A stretch of DNA of 18,142 nt from Clostridium sp. UBA4108 (GTDB taxonomy: Bacteria; Bacillota; Clostridia; Clostridiales; Clostridiaceae), in contig DFXM01000012.1 in NCBI GenBank assembly GCA_002381695.1, forward strand, positions 47,218 through 65,359. The letters are read 5' to 3'. Below the pieces are notes generated by a model, which saw nothing but the letters and a program-made list of their open reading frames with translations, was not told the origin of the DNA and did not search any database. How positions within the stretch are numbered: position 1 is the first letter of the stretch; each line of letters begins with the position of its first letter. This document shows positions 9,206 through 16,209 of this stretch, piece by piece. The position numbers were made by a program, and so were the translations under genes.

Positions 9206-9334
9206 AAAACGTTATTCTGATAAAGGAAGAGCGATAAGCTGTATTTATAAAAGACTGTATGGTTTTTCGTATGACTTTAAACCACAGAAAGATAAGGCAA
9301 ATTATGTACTATCCAATGCAAATGTTTATTAAAT

Positions 9335-10039
9335 TTAATAGTAAATTTGTCTGCTACCATTGATGGTATCATTGATGGCAGCAGTCAGGCATTCTACAGC
9401 TTTCTTCGTATCCCTCTGTTCAATGTAATCACATAAAATAACTGTATTGTTGTGTAAAGATTCTAAACCGTATAATCTACAGAAACGTTCCCACAAGGAT
9501 AGAATAGGAACTTTAAATGAGGAGAAGATTAGAGGCATCAGTGTATTTCCCGAAAGGAAGGCAAGCTCATGCTGGAAGCGAAAGGCCAGCTCAGAAGCTA
9601 CCTCTGGAGAGTCTGCCTCTCCCATTTGCCTCACATAATCTTTTAATATGGCAACTTCATCATCTGTAATCTTGGGAATACATAATTCTACCGCAAGGGA
9701 GTCAAATGCGATTCGAAGCTCCAGAATGGAACGTATTTCTGCTTCTCTTAATATTCCACCGTTATAATTCATAATGGAAATCAAAGTTTCCATAGTTCCA
9801 TTTCTACGATAGTCAGCCACAAAGGTACCGACTCTTGGCTTAATCAATAAAAAGCCTTTTCTGGCTAGTTCGGAAATGCCGGCATTGACTACAGCTCTAC
9901 TGACCTGCATGGATCCAGCAAGTTCCCTTTCAGGAGGAAGCTTTTTTCCGATGGGGAGTTTGCCGGACAGAATCATAGTCTCCAGTTCCTTAATAAACAA
10001 TTCTTTTAACGATGGTGAACTCAATTTTTTAAACTCCAT
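9335..10039 (-). CDS. GntR-family transcriptional regulator, FadR/FCD subfamily
   Basis: This 234-residue regulator is divergent from the DUF5692-hypB-oxidoreductase-hypA operon. The N-terminal winged helix (residues ~10-75) contains the GntR signature, with LPPERELAGSMQVSRAVV followed by ISELARKGFLLIKPRVGTF. The C-terminal all-helical domain (~95-220: REAEIRSILELR..., FQHELAFLSGN) is an FCD effector domain, which in relatives binds organic acids or metal. Several of the usual metal-binding histidines are not evident; only the His of FQHEL is clear. An AAAGGAGTGA ribosome site precedes the ATG. Two palindromes in the divergent region (10069-10086 and 10235-10247) are probable targets, giving control of the operon and perhaps of itself. 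The inducer is unknown. Confidence 0.9.
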   Translation of the reverse strand: MEFKKLSSPSLKELFIKELETMILSGKLPIGKKLPPERELAGSMQVSRAVVNAGISELARKGFLLIKPRVGTFVADYRRNGTMETLISIMNYNGGILREAEIRSILELRIAFDSLAVELCIPKITDDEVAILKDYVRQMGEADSPEVASELAFRFQHELAFLSGNTLMPLIFSSFKVPILSLWERFCRLYGLESLHNNTVILCDYIEQRDTKKAVECLTAAINDTINGSRQIYY

Positions 10040-10068
10040 ATGGTCTTGTCACTCCTTTAAGCTGGCTG

Positions 10069-10086
10069 TGGTATGTGCACAAACCA
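10069..10086. promoter_or_regulatory. 18-bp near-perfect palindrome upstream of the GntR gene
   Basis: TGGTATGTGCACAAACCA is an inverted repeat with only one mismatched pair, 30 bases upstream of the GntR start. It shares TGGT/ACCA half-sites with the shorter palindrome at 10235-10247 but with wider spacing. It may be an autoregulatory operator. Confidence 0.45.
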
Positions 10087-10180
10087 ATAATAAATATAAT
10101 GTAATATTAATCCAAAATCAGGAACAAATCAAGAGCAAGTATATAAATAATGGAAAAATACTATATAAAATATGTAAATG

Positions 10181-10218
10181 TTGACAAATAAAGCATATTT
10201 ATGTTAATATTTTGTCAA
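10181..10218 (+). promoter_or_regulatory. Promoter of the DUF5692-hypB-oxidoreductase-hypA operon, with inverted repeat
   Basis: A perfect -35 TTGACA (10181-10186) is followed 16-17 bases later by a weak -10 (GTTAAT or TTAATA, 10203-10209). The -35 forms one half of an inverted repeat, TTGACAAA (10181-10188) with TTTGTCAA (10211-10218), so a dimeric protein bound there would cover the whole promoter. Confidence 0.6.
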
Positions 10219-10234
10219 AGCCATACCTGTTATA

Positions 10235-10247
10235 CTGGTATGACCAG
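10235..10247. promoter_or_regulatory. Probable GntR/FadR-type operator
   Basis: CTGGTATGACCAG is a perfect palindrome around a 3-base centre and contains TGGT-N3-ACCA, the known half-site arrangement of FadR-subfamily operators. It lies about 20-30 bases downstream of the expected start of transcription, a position suited to repression by the divergently encoded GntR protein. Confidence 0.7.
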
Positions 10248-10277
10248 AGAAACAGAGGGCATAAAATAGGCAACGAA

Positions 10278-10293
10278 ACCATCCCAGGATGGT
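10278..10293 (+). other. Small hairpin in the 5' leader of the operon
   Basis: ACCATC-CCAG-GATGGT forms a 6-bp stem with a four-base loop, 18 bases before the AGGGGGAG ribosome site. It may stabilise the transcript. No riboswitch is recognised. Confidence 0.35.
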
Positions 10294-10323
10294 GAACGTT
10301 AAGCCAATAGGGGGAGATTTGAA

Positions 10324-11304
10324 ATGTTTATATTCAATTATGAAGGCGGTGCATCCGCAATTTCTGTCTGGCTTGTTTGGATATTAGTATTTATTTTGTT
10401 ATTTGCCTTGAACGAAGTAACAAGAAGATCCACTTTAGCAGGATTTTTCTGCTTTATTATTATGCCTATTGCACTTTCTGTTCTCTGGTTTACGGTATTG
10501 AGTGATACTACCTATACTGACTGGTTCCATCTTGCTAAAGTATATTCTGCTATTGCAGGTTGTATCGGTTTTTGGTGTCTTCGTCACTTACACGGAAAAA
10601 ATAAAAAAACAGGGAAAGAATGGCGTCTTTCCGATAATCGTATTGCTCTTTGTTTTCCACCCTTAATTCTTGCAATCAATATCTGTGAAGCAGTAGTTCG
10701 TGATATTGAAGTAGGTCTTAATTATGCTCAGGGAGGAATTCTTGCTGATGGAGCAATGTATGTACTTGGCGGCCCATGGAACTTCATGAATGCAGCAGCA
10801 GGTATCATAAATATAATTACCATCACCGGGTGGGTTGGCATCTGTATCCGTAAGAAAACTGACAAAGATGGAAGTCAGGATATGTTATGGCCGGATATGA
10901 TGTGGTTTTGGATTGTAGCTTACGATCTTTGGAATTTTGCATATACTTATAATTGCTTACCGGGTCATGCATGGTACTGTGGATTCGCTTTATTGTTAGC
11001 TCCTACTCTATGTGCATTTACCATTGGTAAAGGTGCCTGGTTACAGCATCGTGCCCACACATTAGCACTGTGGTGTATGTTTGCACAGACCGTCCCTGCA
11101 TTCATTGATAAAGGGAAATTTGCTGTATCTTCCACATATAATACCACTATATTAACCATCTGGAGCGTTGCAGCATTAGCAGTAAACATTGGAGTATTGG
11201 TTTTCATGATTTACAAGACTGTAAAGACCAATAGAAATCCATACAAAGAGGAACTTTATATAGATGTGAAGAAATATCAGGAAGTAAAAGCACTTGCTGA
11301 ATAG
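10324..11304 (+). CDS. DUF5692 family multi-pass membrane protein
   Basis: This 326-residue integral membrane protein has about eight to nine hydrophobic segments (near 12-30, 38-58, 68-86, 105-120, 150-172, 190-208, 215-235, 275-297). It matches what I know of the DUF5692 family, whose function is not established. Its loops and helix ends are rich in Trp, His and Cys, for example the WNFAYTYNCLPGHAWYCG stretch near 205-220, which could hold a metal or haem, or face a redox partner. It has no transporter signature I recognise. It is the first gene of the operon, with AGGGGGAG ahead of its ATG. Its place beside nickel chaperones suggests either a nickel permease-like role or the membrane anchor or electron acceptor for the oxidoreductase; both are inference. 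Confidence 0.75.
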   Translation: MFIFNYEGGASAISVWLVWILVFILLFALNEVTRRSTLAGFFCFIIMPIALSVLWFTVLSDTTYTDWFHLAKVYSAIAGCIGFWCLRHLHGKNKKTGKEWRLSDNRIALCFPPLILAINICEAVVRDIEVGLNYAQGGILADGAMYVLGGPWNFMNAAAGIINIITITGWVGICIRKKTDKDGSQDMLWPDMMWFWIVAYDLWNFAYTYNCLPGHAWYCGFALLLAPTLCAFTIGKGAWLQHRAHTLALWCMFAQTVPAFIDKGKFAVSSTYNTTILTIWSVAALAVNIGVLVFMIYKTVKTNRNPYKEELYIDVKKYQEVKALAE

Positions 11305-11327
11305 TAAAATATTTGGAGGTTAGAGGT

Positions 11328-11999
11328 ATGAATAATTTTAGAATTCTTGAGATTAAACAAAGTGTTTTTGAAGACAATGATCGCCAAGCGAACTTGCTTA
11401 GAGAAGATTTGAAAAAAGAGAAAACTTTTCTGCTCAATTTAATGTCATCACCGGGTTCTGGTAAAACAACAACCCTTACAAGAACAATTAATACTTTAAA
11501 GGATGAAATGAATATGGGAGTTATGGAAGCAGATATTGATTCTGATGTTGATGCTCACACTATTTCCGAAACCGGTGTAAAAGTAATTCAATTGCATACA
11601 GGTGGTATGTGCCATCTTGACGCAGATATGACGAAACAAGGATTAATAGGACTAGGAACCGATAATATAGATTTTGCTATTTTGGAAAATGTGGGGAATC
11701 TGGTATGCCCTGCGGAGTTTGATACTGGTGCATCAAAAAATGCAATGATTCTAAGCGTACCTGAAGGGGACGACAAACCGTTGAAATATCCTTTGATGTT
11801 TTCAATTGTTGATGTTCTTTTGATAAACAAAATAGATGTATTAGAATATTTCGATTTTGATATAGAAGCATGCAAGGAAAGAGTAAAGAAATTAAATCCC
11901 AATATTAAAATTATTCCAATCTCTGCAAGGACAGGTGAAGGAATTGAAGAATGGACAGATTGGCTCCGTGCTGAAGTGAAAAAATGGAATGAAAATTAG
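11328..11999 (+). CDS. hypB: HypB-type nickel-inserting GTPase
   Basis: This SIMIBI GTPase drives nickel transfer from HypA into a metalloenzyme. In 223 residues the P-loop SPGSGKT (41-47), the ENVGNLVCP switch (120-128), the EGDDKPLKYP stretch (146-155) and NKID (167-170) are intact. The G-domain metal site is conserved: Cys95 and His96 in GGMCHLDA, and Cys127, corresponding to Cys166, His167 and Cys198 of E. coli HypB. The usual residues before CHLDA are altered (HTGGM rather than TTGK), and there is neither an N-terminal CxxCGC site nor a His-rich tail, so nickel storage is unlikely. ATG 11328 has GGAGGT seven bases upstream. It lies 23 bases after DUF5692. No hydrogenase or hypCDEF is in the window, so its client is open. 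Confidence 0.93.
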   Translation: MNNFRILEIKQSVFEDNDRQANLLREDLKKEKTFLLNLMSSPGSGKTTTLTRTINTLKDEMNMGVMEADIDSDVDAHTISETGVKVIQLHTGGMCHLDADMTKQGLIGLGTDNIDFAILENVGNLVCPAEFDTGASKNAMILSVPEGDDKPLKYPLMFSIVDVLLINKIDVLEYFDFDIEACKERVKKLNPNIKIIPISARTGEGIEEWTDWLRAEVKKWNEN

Positions 12000-12033
12000 T
12001 ATTATTATAATTTCAATTGGGGGATAAAAAATT

Positions 12034-14718
12034 ATGGTTAAAGAAAAAGTACTTGACCTTGCCAATCATATTAGCAATAAAAAGCGCGGCTCAAAAAATG
12101 AAATTAAATCGACAGATCCAGAATATATGATTCTTGAACCTGTGGTTACAGAGGAAATGGCAGAAGTGGCACTTTGCATGAAGATACGTAAAAAGGCCAC
12201 TGCAAAGGAACTTGCTCCGATGTGTGGCAAGTCTGTAGAAAGAACAGAAAAGCTTTTAATGGATTTAGCAGTTGCCGGGGTTTGTTTTGTAAATAAAATT
12301 GATGGCGTAGATAATTTCTGGTATGACACTTGGGTTCCTGGAATTATGGAAATGATGGTTAACAACAAGGAAAACGTTGCAAAGTATCCACAAATTGCTG
12401 AAGCTTTTGAAGCATATGGGAGAGTGAGAGGACCCAAAACGGCTGGTAGCTTTCCTGTAGGTGTAGGTCTTATGCGTGTTATACCTATCGAAACAGCCAT
12501 TGAGGGTGAAACCAGAAAAGCATCTTATGAGGAAGTTTCTAAATATCTTAATGAAAACCATATCTTCACAGTTTCGGATTGTTCTTGCCGTACAGCAAGA
12601 GAAGTTATGGGAGAAGGCTGTGGTCACCTGAAGGAAGATATGTGTATTCAGATGGGACATGCTGCTGAATACTATATCCGTACAGGCAGAGGCCGCCAGA
12701 TTACCCGTGAAGAAGCTTTTGAGATTATTAAAAGAGCCGAAGAAAACGGTCTGATGCATCAGATACCAAATTTGGATGGCTCAGGAAAAACTCACGCAAT
12801 CTGTAACTGCTGTGGATGTTCCTGTCTTTCTTTGAGAACTGCTGAGATGTTTATAAACGCTGACATGGTACGTTCAAACTATGTGTCACATGTAGATAAA
12901 GATAAATGTGTTGCCTGTGGAGAATGTATTCAAAATTGTCCGGTTAATGCATTGCAATTGGGTCAAAAATTGTGTTCTAAAACACCAGTTACTGAGTCCA
13001 TAAAAAGAAAAGAGACTCCACGTGATACAGAGTGGGGTCCAGATAAATGGAATCCGGATTATCGTACTAACAGGAAAAATGTAGTTGACACCGGTACGAG
13101 CCCTTGTAAAACAGAATGTCCTGCTCATATTGCCATTCAGGGTTATATCAAGCTGGCGTCTCAGGGAAAATATACAGAAGCACTTGAGCTTATTAAGAAG
13201 GAAAATCCGTTCCCGGCAGTATGCGGACGTATCTGCCCGAGGAAATGTGAGTCTGCTTGTACTAGAGGAGATATTGATGAGCCAATTGCTATTGATGAAA
13301 TCAAAAAATTCATTGCTGAACAAGATTTAAACATGGATCGTCGCTATGTACCTAAACGCAGACATGAATATGGTAAAAAAATTGGGGTTATTGGTGCAGG
13401 TCCTTCCGGTCTCTCTTGTGCTTACTACTTAGCCATTGACGGTTATAAGGTAACAGTATTTGAAAAACAGAATGCTCTTGGCGGCATGTTGACCCTTGGA
13501 ATTCCGTCTTTCAGACTCGAAAAAAATGTAATTAATGCAGAAATTGACATTTTAAGAGAATTAGGTGTTGAGTTTAAAACAGGTATTGAAGTTGGTGTAG
13601 ATATAAGTCTTAATGACTTAAGAAGTCAAGGATATGAAGCCTTTTACCTTGCAATCGGTGCTCAGGCAGGCAGAAAGCTGGGAATAGAAGGTGAAGATGC
13701 GAAAGGTGTTATCACAGGTGTTGATTTTTTACGAAATGTAAGCTTGGGCCACAACTCCAAACTTGAAGGAAAGGTAGTTGTAATCGGTGGCGGTAATGTT
13801 GCTATCGACGTTGCAAGAACCGCTGCAAGAGTTGATGCTTCAAAAGTAGATATGTTCTGCCTTGAAAGCCGTGAAGAAATGCCGGCTCTTGAAGAAGAAA
13901 TCCACGAAGCTTTATCCGAAGACATTACAATCAATAATTCCTGGGGTCCCAAGTGTGTTGTTACAGAAAATGGACGCGTTGTTGGCGTAGAATTCAAAAA
14001 ATGTGTTGCAGTTTTCGATGAAAACGGAAAGTTCAATCCAAAGTATGATGAAAATAATACAATAGTTGTTGATGCAGACCATGTATTGCTTTCAGTAGGT
14101 CAGGCAATGGATTGGGGCAACTTGATTGCAGACAGCAAGATTGAATTAAATCCTAACAAGACAATCAAAGCGGATACTGTTACATTACAGACAGGAGAGC
14201 CTGATGTATTTGCCGGCGGCGATGCATTTACAGGTCCTAGATTTGCTATCGATGCCATTGCTCTAGGTAAAGAAGGTGCTATTTCAATCCATCGTTATGT
14301 TCATTCCGGACAGAGTTTAATTATCGGCCGTGACAGGAAAGAGTATCATTCATTAGATAAGTCAAAGGCTGTATTTGATGGATATGATACTCTTCCAAGG
14401 CAGCAAGCAAGTCATGCTGATGTCAATAAATCTAAAGAAACCTTCAAGGATTTACGTGGTACCTTTACAGAAGAGCAGATGAAGAAGGAAACAGAACGTT
14501 GTCTTGGCTGCGGTGCTACTGTTGTAGATGAATTCCTATGTGTGGGATGCGGTCAATGTACAACTAAATGTAAGTTTGATGCTATTTCACTTGTTAGACA
14601 ATATGATGGTGAAGGCGTAGCCTATGAAGAGTTAAAACCGGTAGTTATTAAACAAGTTCTTAAACGTAAAGGTAAAATTACAGTTAAAAAGGTTAAGAAG
14701 TTATTTACAAATGGTTAA
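12034..14718 (+). CDS. Multidomain Fe-S/FAD/NAD(P)H oxidoreductase (GltD/NfnB-like core with extra N-terminal Cys module)
   Basis: At 894 residues this is a probable cytoplasmic electron-transfer enzyme. Residues ~40-120 look like a winged-helix-type module. Next comes an unusual Cys module with CSCR (183-186), two further Cys to about 205 and CNCCGCSC (257-264), then a ferredoxin cluster CVACGECIQNCP starting at 292. A GltD-type helical Fe-S domain follows (~355-430, CKTECPAHI and CGRICPRKCESAC). The FAD site is GAGPSG (454-459), the NAD(P)H site VVVIGGGNVAIDVA (581-594) and the second FAD contact AGGDAFTGPRFAI. A C-terminal ferredoxin-like cluster (C823 to C846, CVGCGQCTTKC) ends the protein. 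The core is that of glutamate-synthase small subunit, NfnB and dihydropyrimidine dehydrogenase; no partner large subunit is encoded nearby. It lies between hypB and hypA with a GGGGGA ribosome site. The substrate is unknown. Confidence 0.9.
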   Translation: MVKEKVLDLANHISNKKRGSKNEIKSTDPEYMILEPVVTEEMAEVALCMKIRKKATAKELAPMCGKSVERTEKLLMDLAVAGVCFVNKIDGVDNFWYDTWVPGIMEMMVNNKENVAKYPQIAEAFEAYGRVRGPKTAGSFPVGVGLMRVIPIETAIEGETRKASYEEVSKYLNENHIFTVSDCSCRTAREVMGEGCGHLKEDMCIQMGHAAEYYIRTGRGRQITREEAFEIIKRAEENGLMHQIPNLDGSGKTHAICNCCGCSCLSLRTAEMFINADMVRSNYVSHVDKDKCVACGECIQNCPVNALQLGQKLCSKTPVTESIKRKETPRDTEWGPDKWNPDYRTNRKNVVDTGTSPCKTECPAHIAIQGYIKLASQGKYTEALELIKKENPFPAVCGRICPRKCESACTRGDIDEPIAIDEIKKFIAEQDLNMDRRYVPKRRHEYGKKIGVIGAGPSGLSCAYYLAIDGYKVTVFEKQNALGGMLTLGIPSFRLEKNVINAEIDILRELGVEFKTGIEVGVDISLNDLRSQGYEAFYLAIGAQAGRKLGIEGEDAKGVITGVDFLRNVSLGHNSKLEGKVVVIGGGNVAIDVARTAARVDASKVDMFCLESREEMPALEEEIHEALSEDITINNSWGPKCVVTENGRVVGVEFKKCVAVFDENGKFNPKYDENNTIVVDADHVLLSVGQAMDWGNLIADSKIELNPNKTIKADTVTLQTGEPDVFAGGDAFTGPRFAIDAIALGKEGAISIHRYVHSGQSLIIGRDRKEYHSLDKSKAVFDGYDTLPRQQASHADVNKSKETFKDLRGTFTEEQMKKETERCLGCGATVVDEFLCVGCGQCTTKCKFDAISLVRQYDGEGVAYEELKPVVIKQVLKRKGKITVKKVKKLFTNG

Positions 14719-14758
14719 TTGTAAAGCTTTTACCAATTGTAAAGGGTAGGTGATTAAT

Positions 14759-15100
14759 TTGCACGAACTGGGTGTTGTAATTGAGGTTGTTAAGACTATA
14801 GAAAAGATTGTAAAAGAACAACAATTGACTAAAATCCATACATTGGTCTTACAAATTGGAGAGCTTTCATCAATGATTCCCATGTATATAGAGCAATGTT
14901 ATCCCGCCGCAGTTGACGGTACAATATTGCAAGATACAAAATTGGAAATTGAGATATTGCCGGGTAATGGTATTTGCAAACATTGCAACAGGGTTTTTAA
15001 TCTCATTGAAAATCATAAAAAGTGTCCCAATTGTGGAAGTGACCACTGGGAAATATTAAGCGGGAGAGAATTTTTTATTAAGGAAGTCATTGCCTGCTAA
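14759..15100 (+). CDS. hypA: HypA-type nickel metallochaperone
   Basis: This 113-residue protein hands nickel to HypB-dependent insertion. The N-terminus Met-His-Glu-Leu provides the His2 nickel ligand, and the Zn site is CKHC plus CPNC near residues 79-98. The start is TTG 14759, with AGGTGA five bases upstream. An in-frame GTG at 14750 would add three residues and bury His2, so it is rejected on functional grounds. It ends the operon, 40 bases after the oxidoreductase. The separation of hypA from hypB by a redox enzyme is unusual and suggests that all three serve one metalloenzyme. Confidence 0.92.
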   Translation: MHELGVVIEVVKTIEKIVKEQQLTKIHTLVLQIGELSSMIPMYIEQCYPAAVDGTILQDTKLEIEILPGNGICKHCNRVFNLIENHKKCPNCGSDHWEILSGREFFIKEVIAC

Positions 15101-15125
15101 AATCAAACTCGGAAAAAAGTCTTTA

Positions 15126-15166
15126 AAGACCTCCTTTAGTTATTACAATGACTAAGGGAGGTCCTT
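15126..15166. terminator. Terminator-like hairpin after hypA
   Basis: A 15-bp stem with one bulge (15126-15140 with 15151-15166) and a 10-base loop lies shortly after hypA. On the + strand no T-run follows; on the - strand a run of six T follows after about eight bases. It is a likely end of the hyp operon transcript, but its direction is uncertain. Confidence 0.5.
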
Positions 15167-15180
15167 AAAATAAATGTATG

Positions 15181-15331
15181 TATATAAGTTTCAATTAAGT
15201 TTCTACATTATACAAATAGACTATATTATGGAAATTAGATTAATTAGAACTTTATATTATTACTGTTCAACTTAAATAAATTATAAGAATGTCTATTTGT
15301 ATTATGTAGTTTTATTATTGAAACTTATATA
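15181..15331. mobile_element. MITE-like inverted-repeat element
   Basis: The 151-base stretch starts with TATATAAGTTTCAAT and ends with its exact reverse complement. After an 8-base mismatched section a further ~18-bp inverted match, with one mismatch (CTACAT-ATACAAATAGAC), continues each arm, giving arms of ~41 bases. The ~70-base centre has no ORF. Terminal TATA would fit insertion at a TA dinucleotide, as for Tc1/mariner or IS630-type MITEs. A structured RNA or a simple long hairpin is the alternative. Bases 15332-15460 that follow hold only a 9-bp inverted repeat (15393-15401 with 15417-15425). Confidence 0.45.
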
Positions 15332-15460
15332 TACTAAAAGATGTAACAGTAAGGAGTATAACTTCTAAGTAGTTTTTTGCACATTTGCTATGGAATATAA
15401 AGAAAGTAAGAAAAGTTTTATATTCACTATTTCCACTGCAATTTAGAAGAATTTCTAATA

Positions 15461-15489
15461 TTTACATAAAATACAAAAGATGATATAAT
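15461..15489 (+). promoter_or_regulatory. Promoter of leader RNA copy 1
   Basis: TTTACA (15461-15466), 17 bases, then perfect TATAAT (15484-15489). The same arrangement precedes copy 2. RNA would start near 15496. Confidence 0.75.
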
Positions 15490-15519
15490 GAAAAAAATCT
15501 TGAAGGAGGGAAGTAAGTT

Positions 15520-15540
15520 ATGATACCAGTTAATTGCTAA
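15520..15540 (+). CDS. Six-codon upstream ORF MIPVNC, copy 1
   Basis: ATG-ATA-CCA-GTT-AAT-TGC-TAA is preceded by AAGGAGG (15503-15509), ten bases before the ATG. Copy 2 encodes MTPANC at the same place: start, Pro, Asn, Cys and stop are kept while codons 2 and 4 change. Such a tiny ORF with a strong ribosome site ahead of a terminator is the known layout of antibiotic-sensing leader peptides. Confidence 0.55.
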   Translation: MIPVNC

Positions 15541-15830
15541 TATTAATTTTAAATTAATATGTATTCTATAATGAATTTTAATTTACCTAATTATATTTAG
15601 GTTTTATTGTTGTACTCTTTATGGAATAAGGCATTTAGAAGGTAACTTACTTTACTGGAATTCAATATTATAATTTATAGAGTGTTTCAAATGGTTATTT
15701 TGAAACATTGAGCAGAGTTTTTTGAGAAACTCTGTAACTAGATATATAGGCATAATGGATGGTTTTATTAGCCTAGATAATTTTTGCTTATATCAATTTA
15801 AATAAATTATAGTAGTAATAAAGTATTTCG

Positions 15831-15872
15831 GACTGTAAGAGGATTCAATCTTCTTATGGTCTTTTTATTTTT
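15831..15872 (+). terminator. Intrinsic terminator of leader RNA copy 1
   Basis: GACTGTAAGAGGAT pairs with ATCTTCTTATGGTC over 14 bp with a three-base loop, followed by TTTTTATTTTT. It lies upstream of the ABC-F relic's start, as an attenuator would. Confidence 0.9.
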
Positions 15873-15963
15873 AAAATTCCTTTTAGAATTTATAGTAGTT
15901 AAGGTTTTTTCTGCATGTCCATAAAATGCTTGATTTAAAAGATGGATGAAAGAAGGAATTTTT

Positions 15964-16170
15964 ATGTTTGAATTATCGTTAAAGGGTGTAAAAAAATATA
16001 TATGCGGGCATTTTTCTTGAAAATATAACCTTTCAACTTTTATTCAGGAGCAAAGGTCTGGATAGTAGGTGCAAATTTATAAAGAAATTATAATCATTGT
16101 ATTTCATGATAAATATTTTCGTTAAAAGAAGTAAAGAAATCAATAGATTCAACGGTTATCCTATTCTGTA
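15964..16170 (+). pseudogene. Relic of an ABC-F ATPase gene (ribosome-protection type)
   Basis: A ribosome site (AGAAGGAA, 15951-15958) and ATG 15964 begin MFELSLKGVKKYICGHF, and a TGA follows at 16018. In the next frame the reading continues as LENITFQL (16016-16039), and after a further one-base shift as YSGAKVWIVGANL (16041-16079), ending where Walker A (GANGxGKST) should run on. At 16081-16122 another frame reads KEIIIIVFHDKYFR, in which HDKYF is the H-loop motif of ABC-F domains, followed by a ~17-residue tail to TAA at about 16170. The order is correct for one ABC domain, with the middle deleted and at least three frame changes. ABC-F proteins of the Lsa/Vml/Vga kind displace antibiotics from the ribosome; this copy cannot. 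Confidence 0.72.
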
Positions 16171-16209
16171 AAGGACTATTAATAGAAATTAAAAGGAGTG
16201 AAGAAAATA

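Larger units (their letters stand above)
15496..15872 (+). ncRNA. Leader-like structured RNA, copy 1 (probable uORF-controlled attenuator)
   Basis: This ~377-nt RNA begins just before an AAGGAGG ribosome site and ends at an intrinsic terminator. Visible structure: a 10-bp closing stem (AAGTAAGTTA 15511-15520 with TAACTTACTT 15643-15652), an A/T palindromic hairpin (~15540-15560), ACCTAA/TTAGGT (15585-15602), a 9-bp hairpin (15683-15707), CAGAGTTT/AAACTCTG (15713-15734), and the 14-bp terminator stem. A six-codon ORF starts at the last base of the closing stem's 5' strand, so a ribosome on it would open that stem. Over ~270 bases copy 2 differs at only four positions. The ABC-F relic 91 bases after the terminator suggests this was the leader of that gene. 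I cannot match it to a named RNA family. Confidence 0.72.

Noticed and set aside
9447..9638. Open frame opposite the GntR gene
   Set aside because: It is the complement of a clear GntR coding sequence and has no recognisable protein motif.
14750..14758. GTG start for hypA three codons upstream
   Set aside because: It would displace the His2 nickel ligand and lies within the ribosome site; TTG 14759 restores the standard MHEL start.
15499..15872. Possible group II intron or retron RNA
   Set aside because: No GUGYG 5' end, no domain V hairpin, no reverse transcriptase nearby; a promoter and a clear terminator bound it instead.
15499..15872. Possible T-box or other known riboswitch
   Set aside because: No T-box AGGGTGGNACCGCG motif and no recognisable aptamer core; the tiny ORF and ABC-F relic fit attenuation better.
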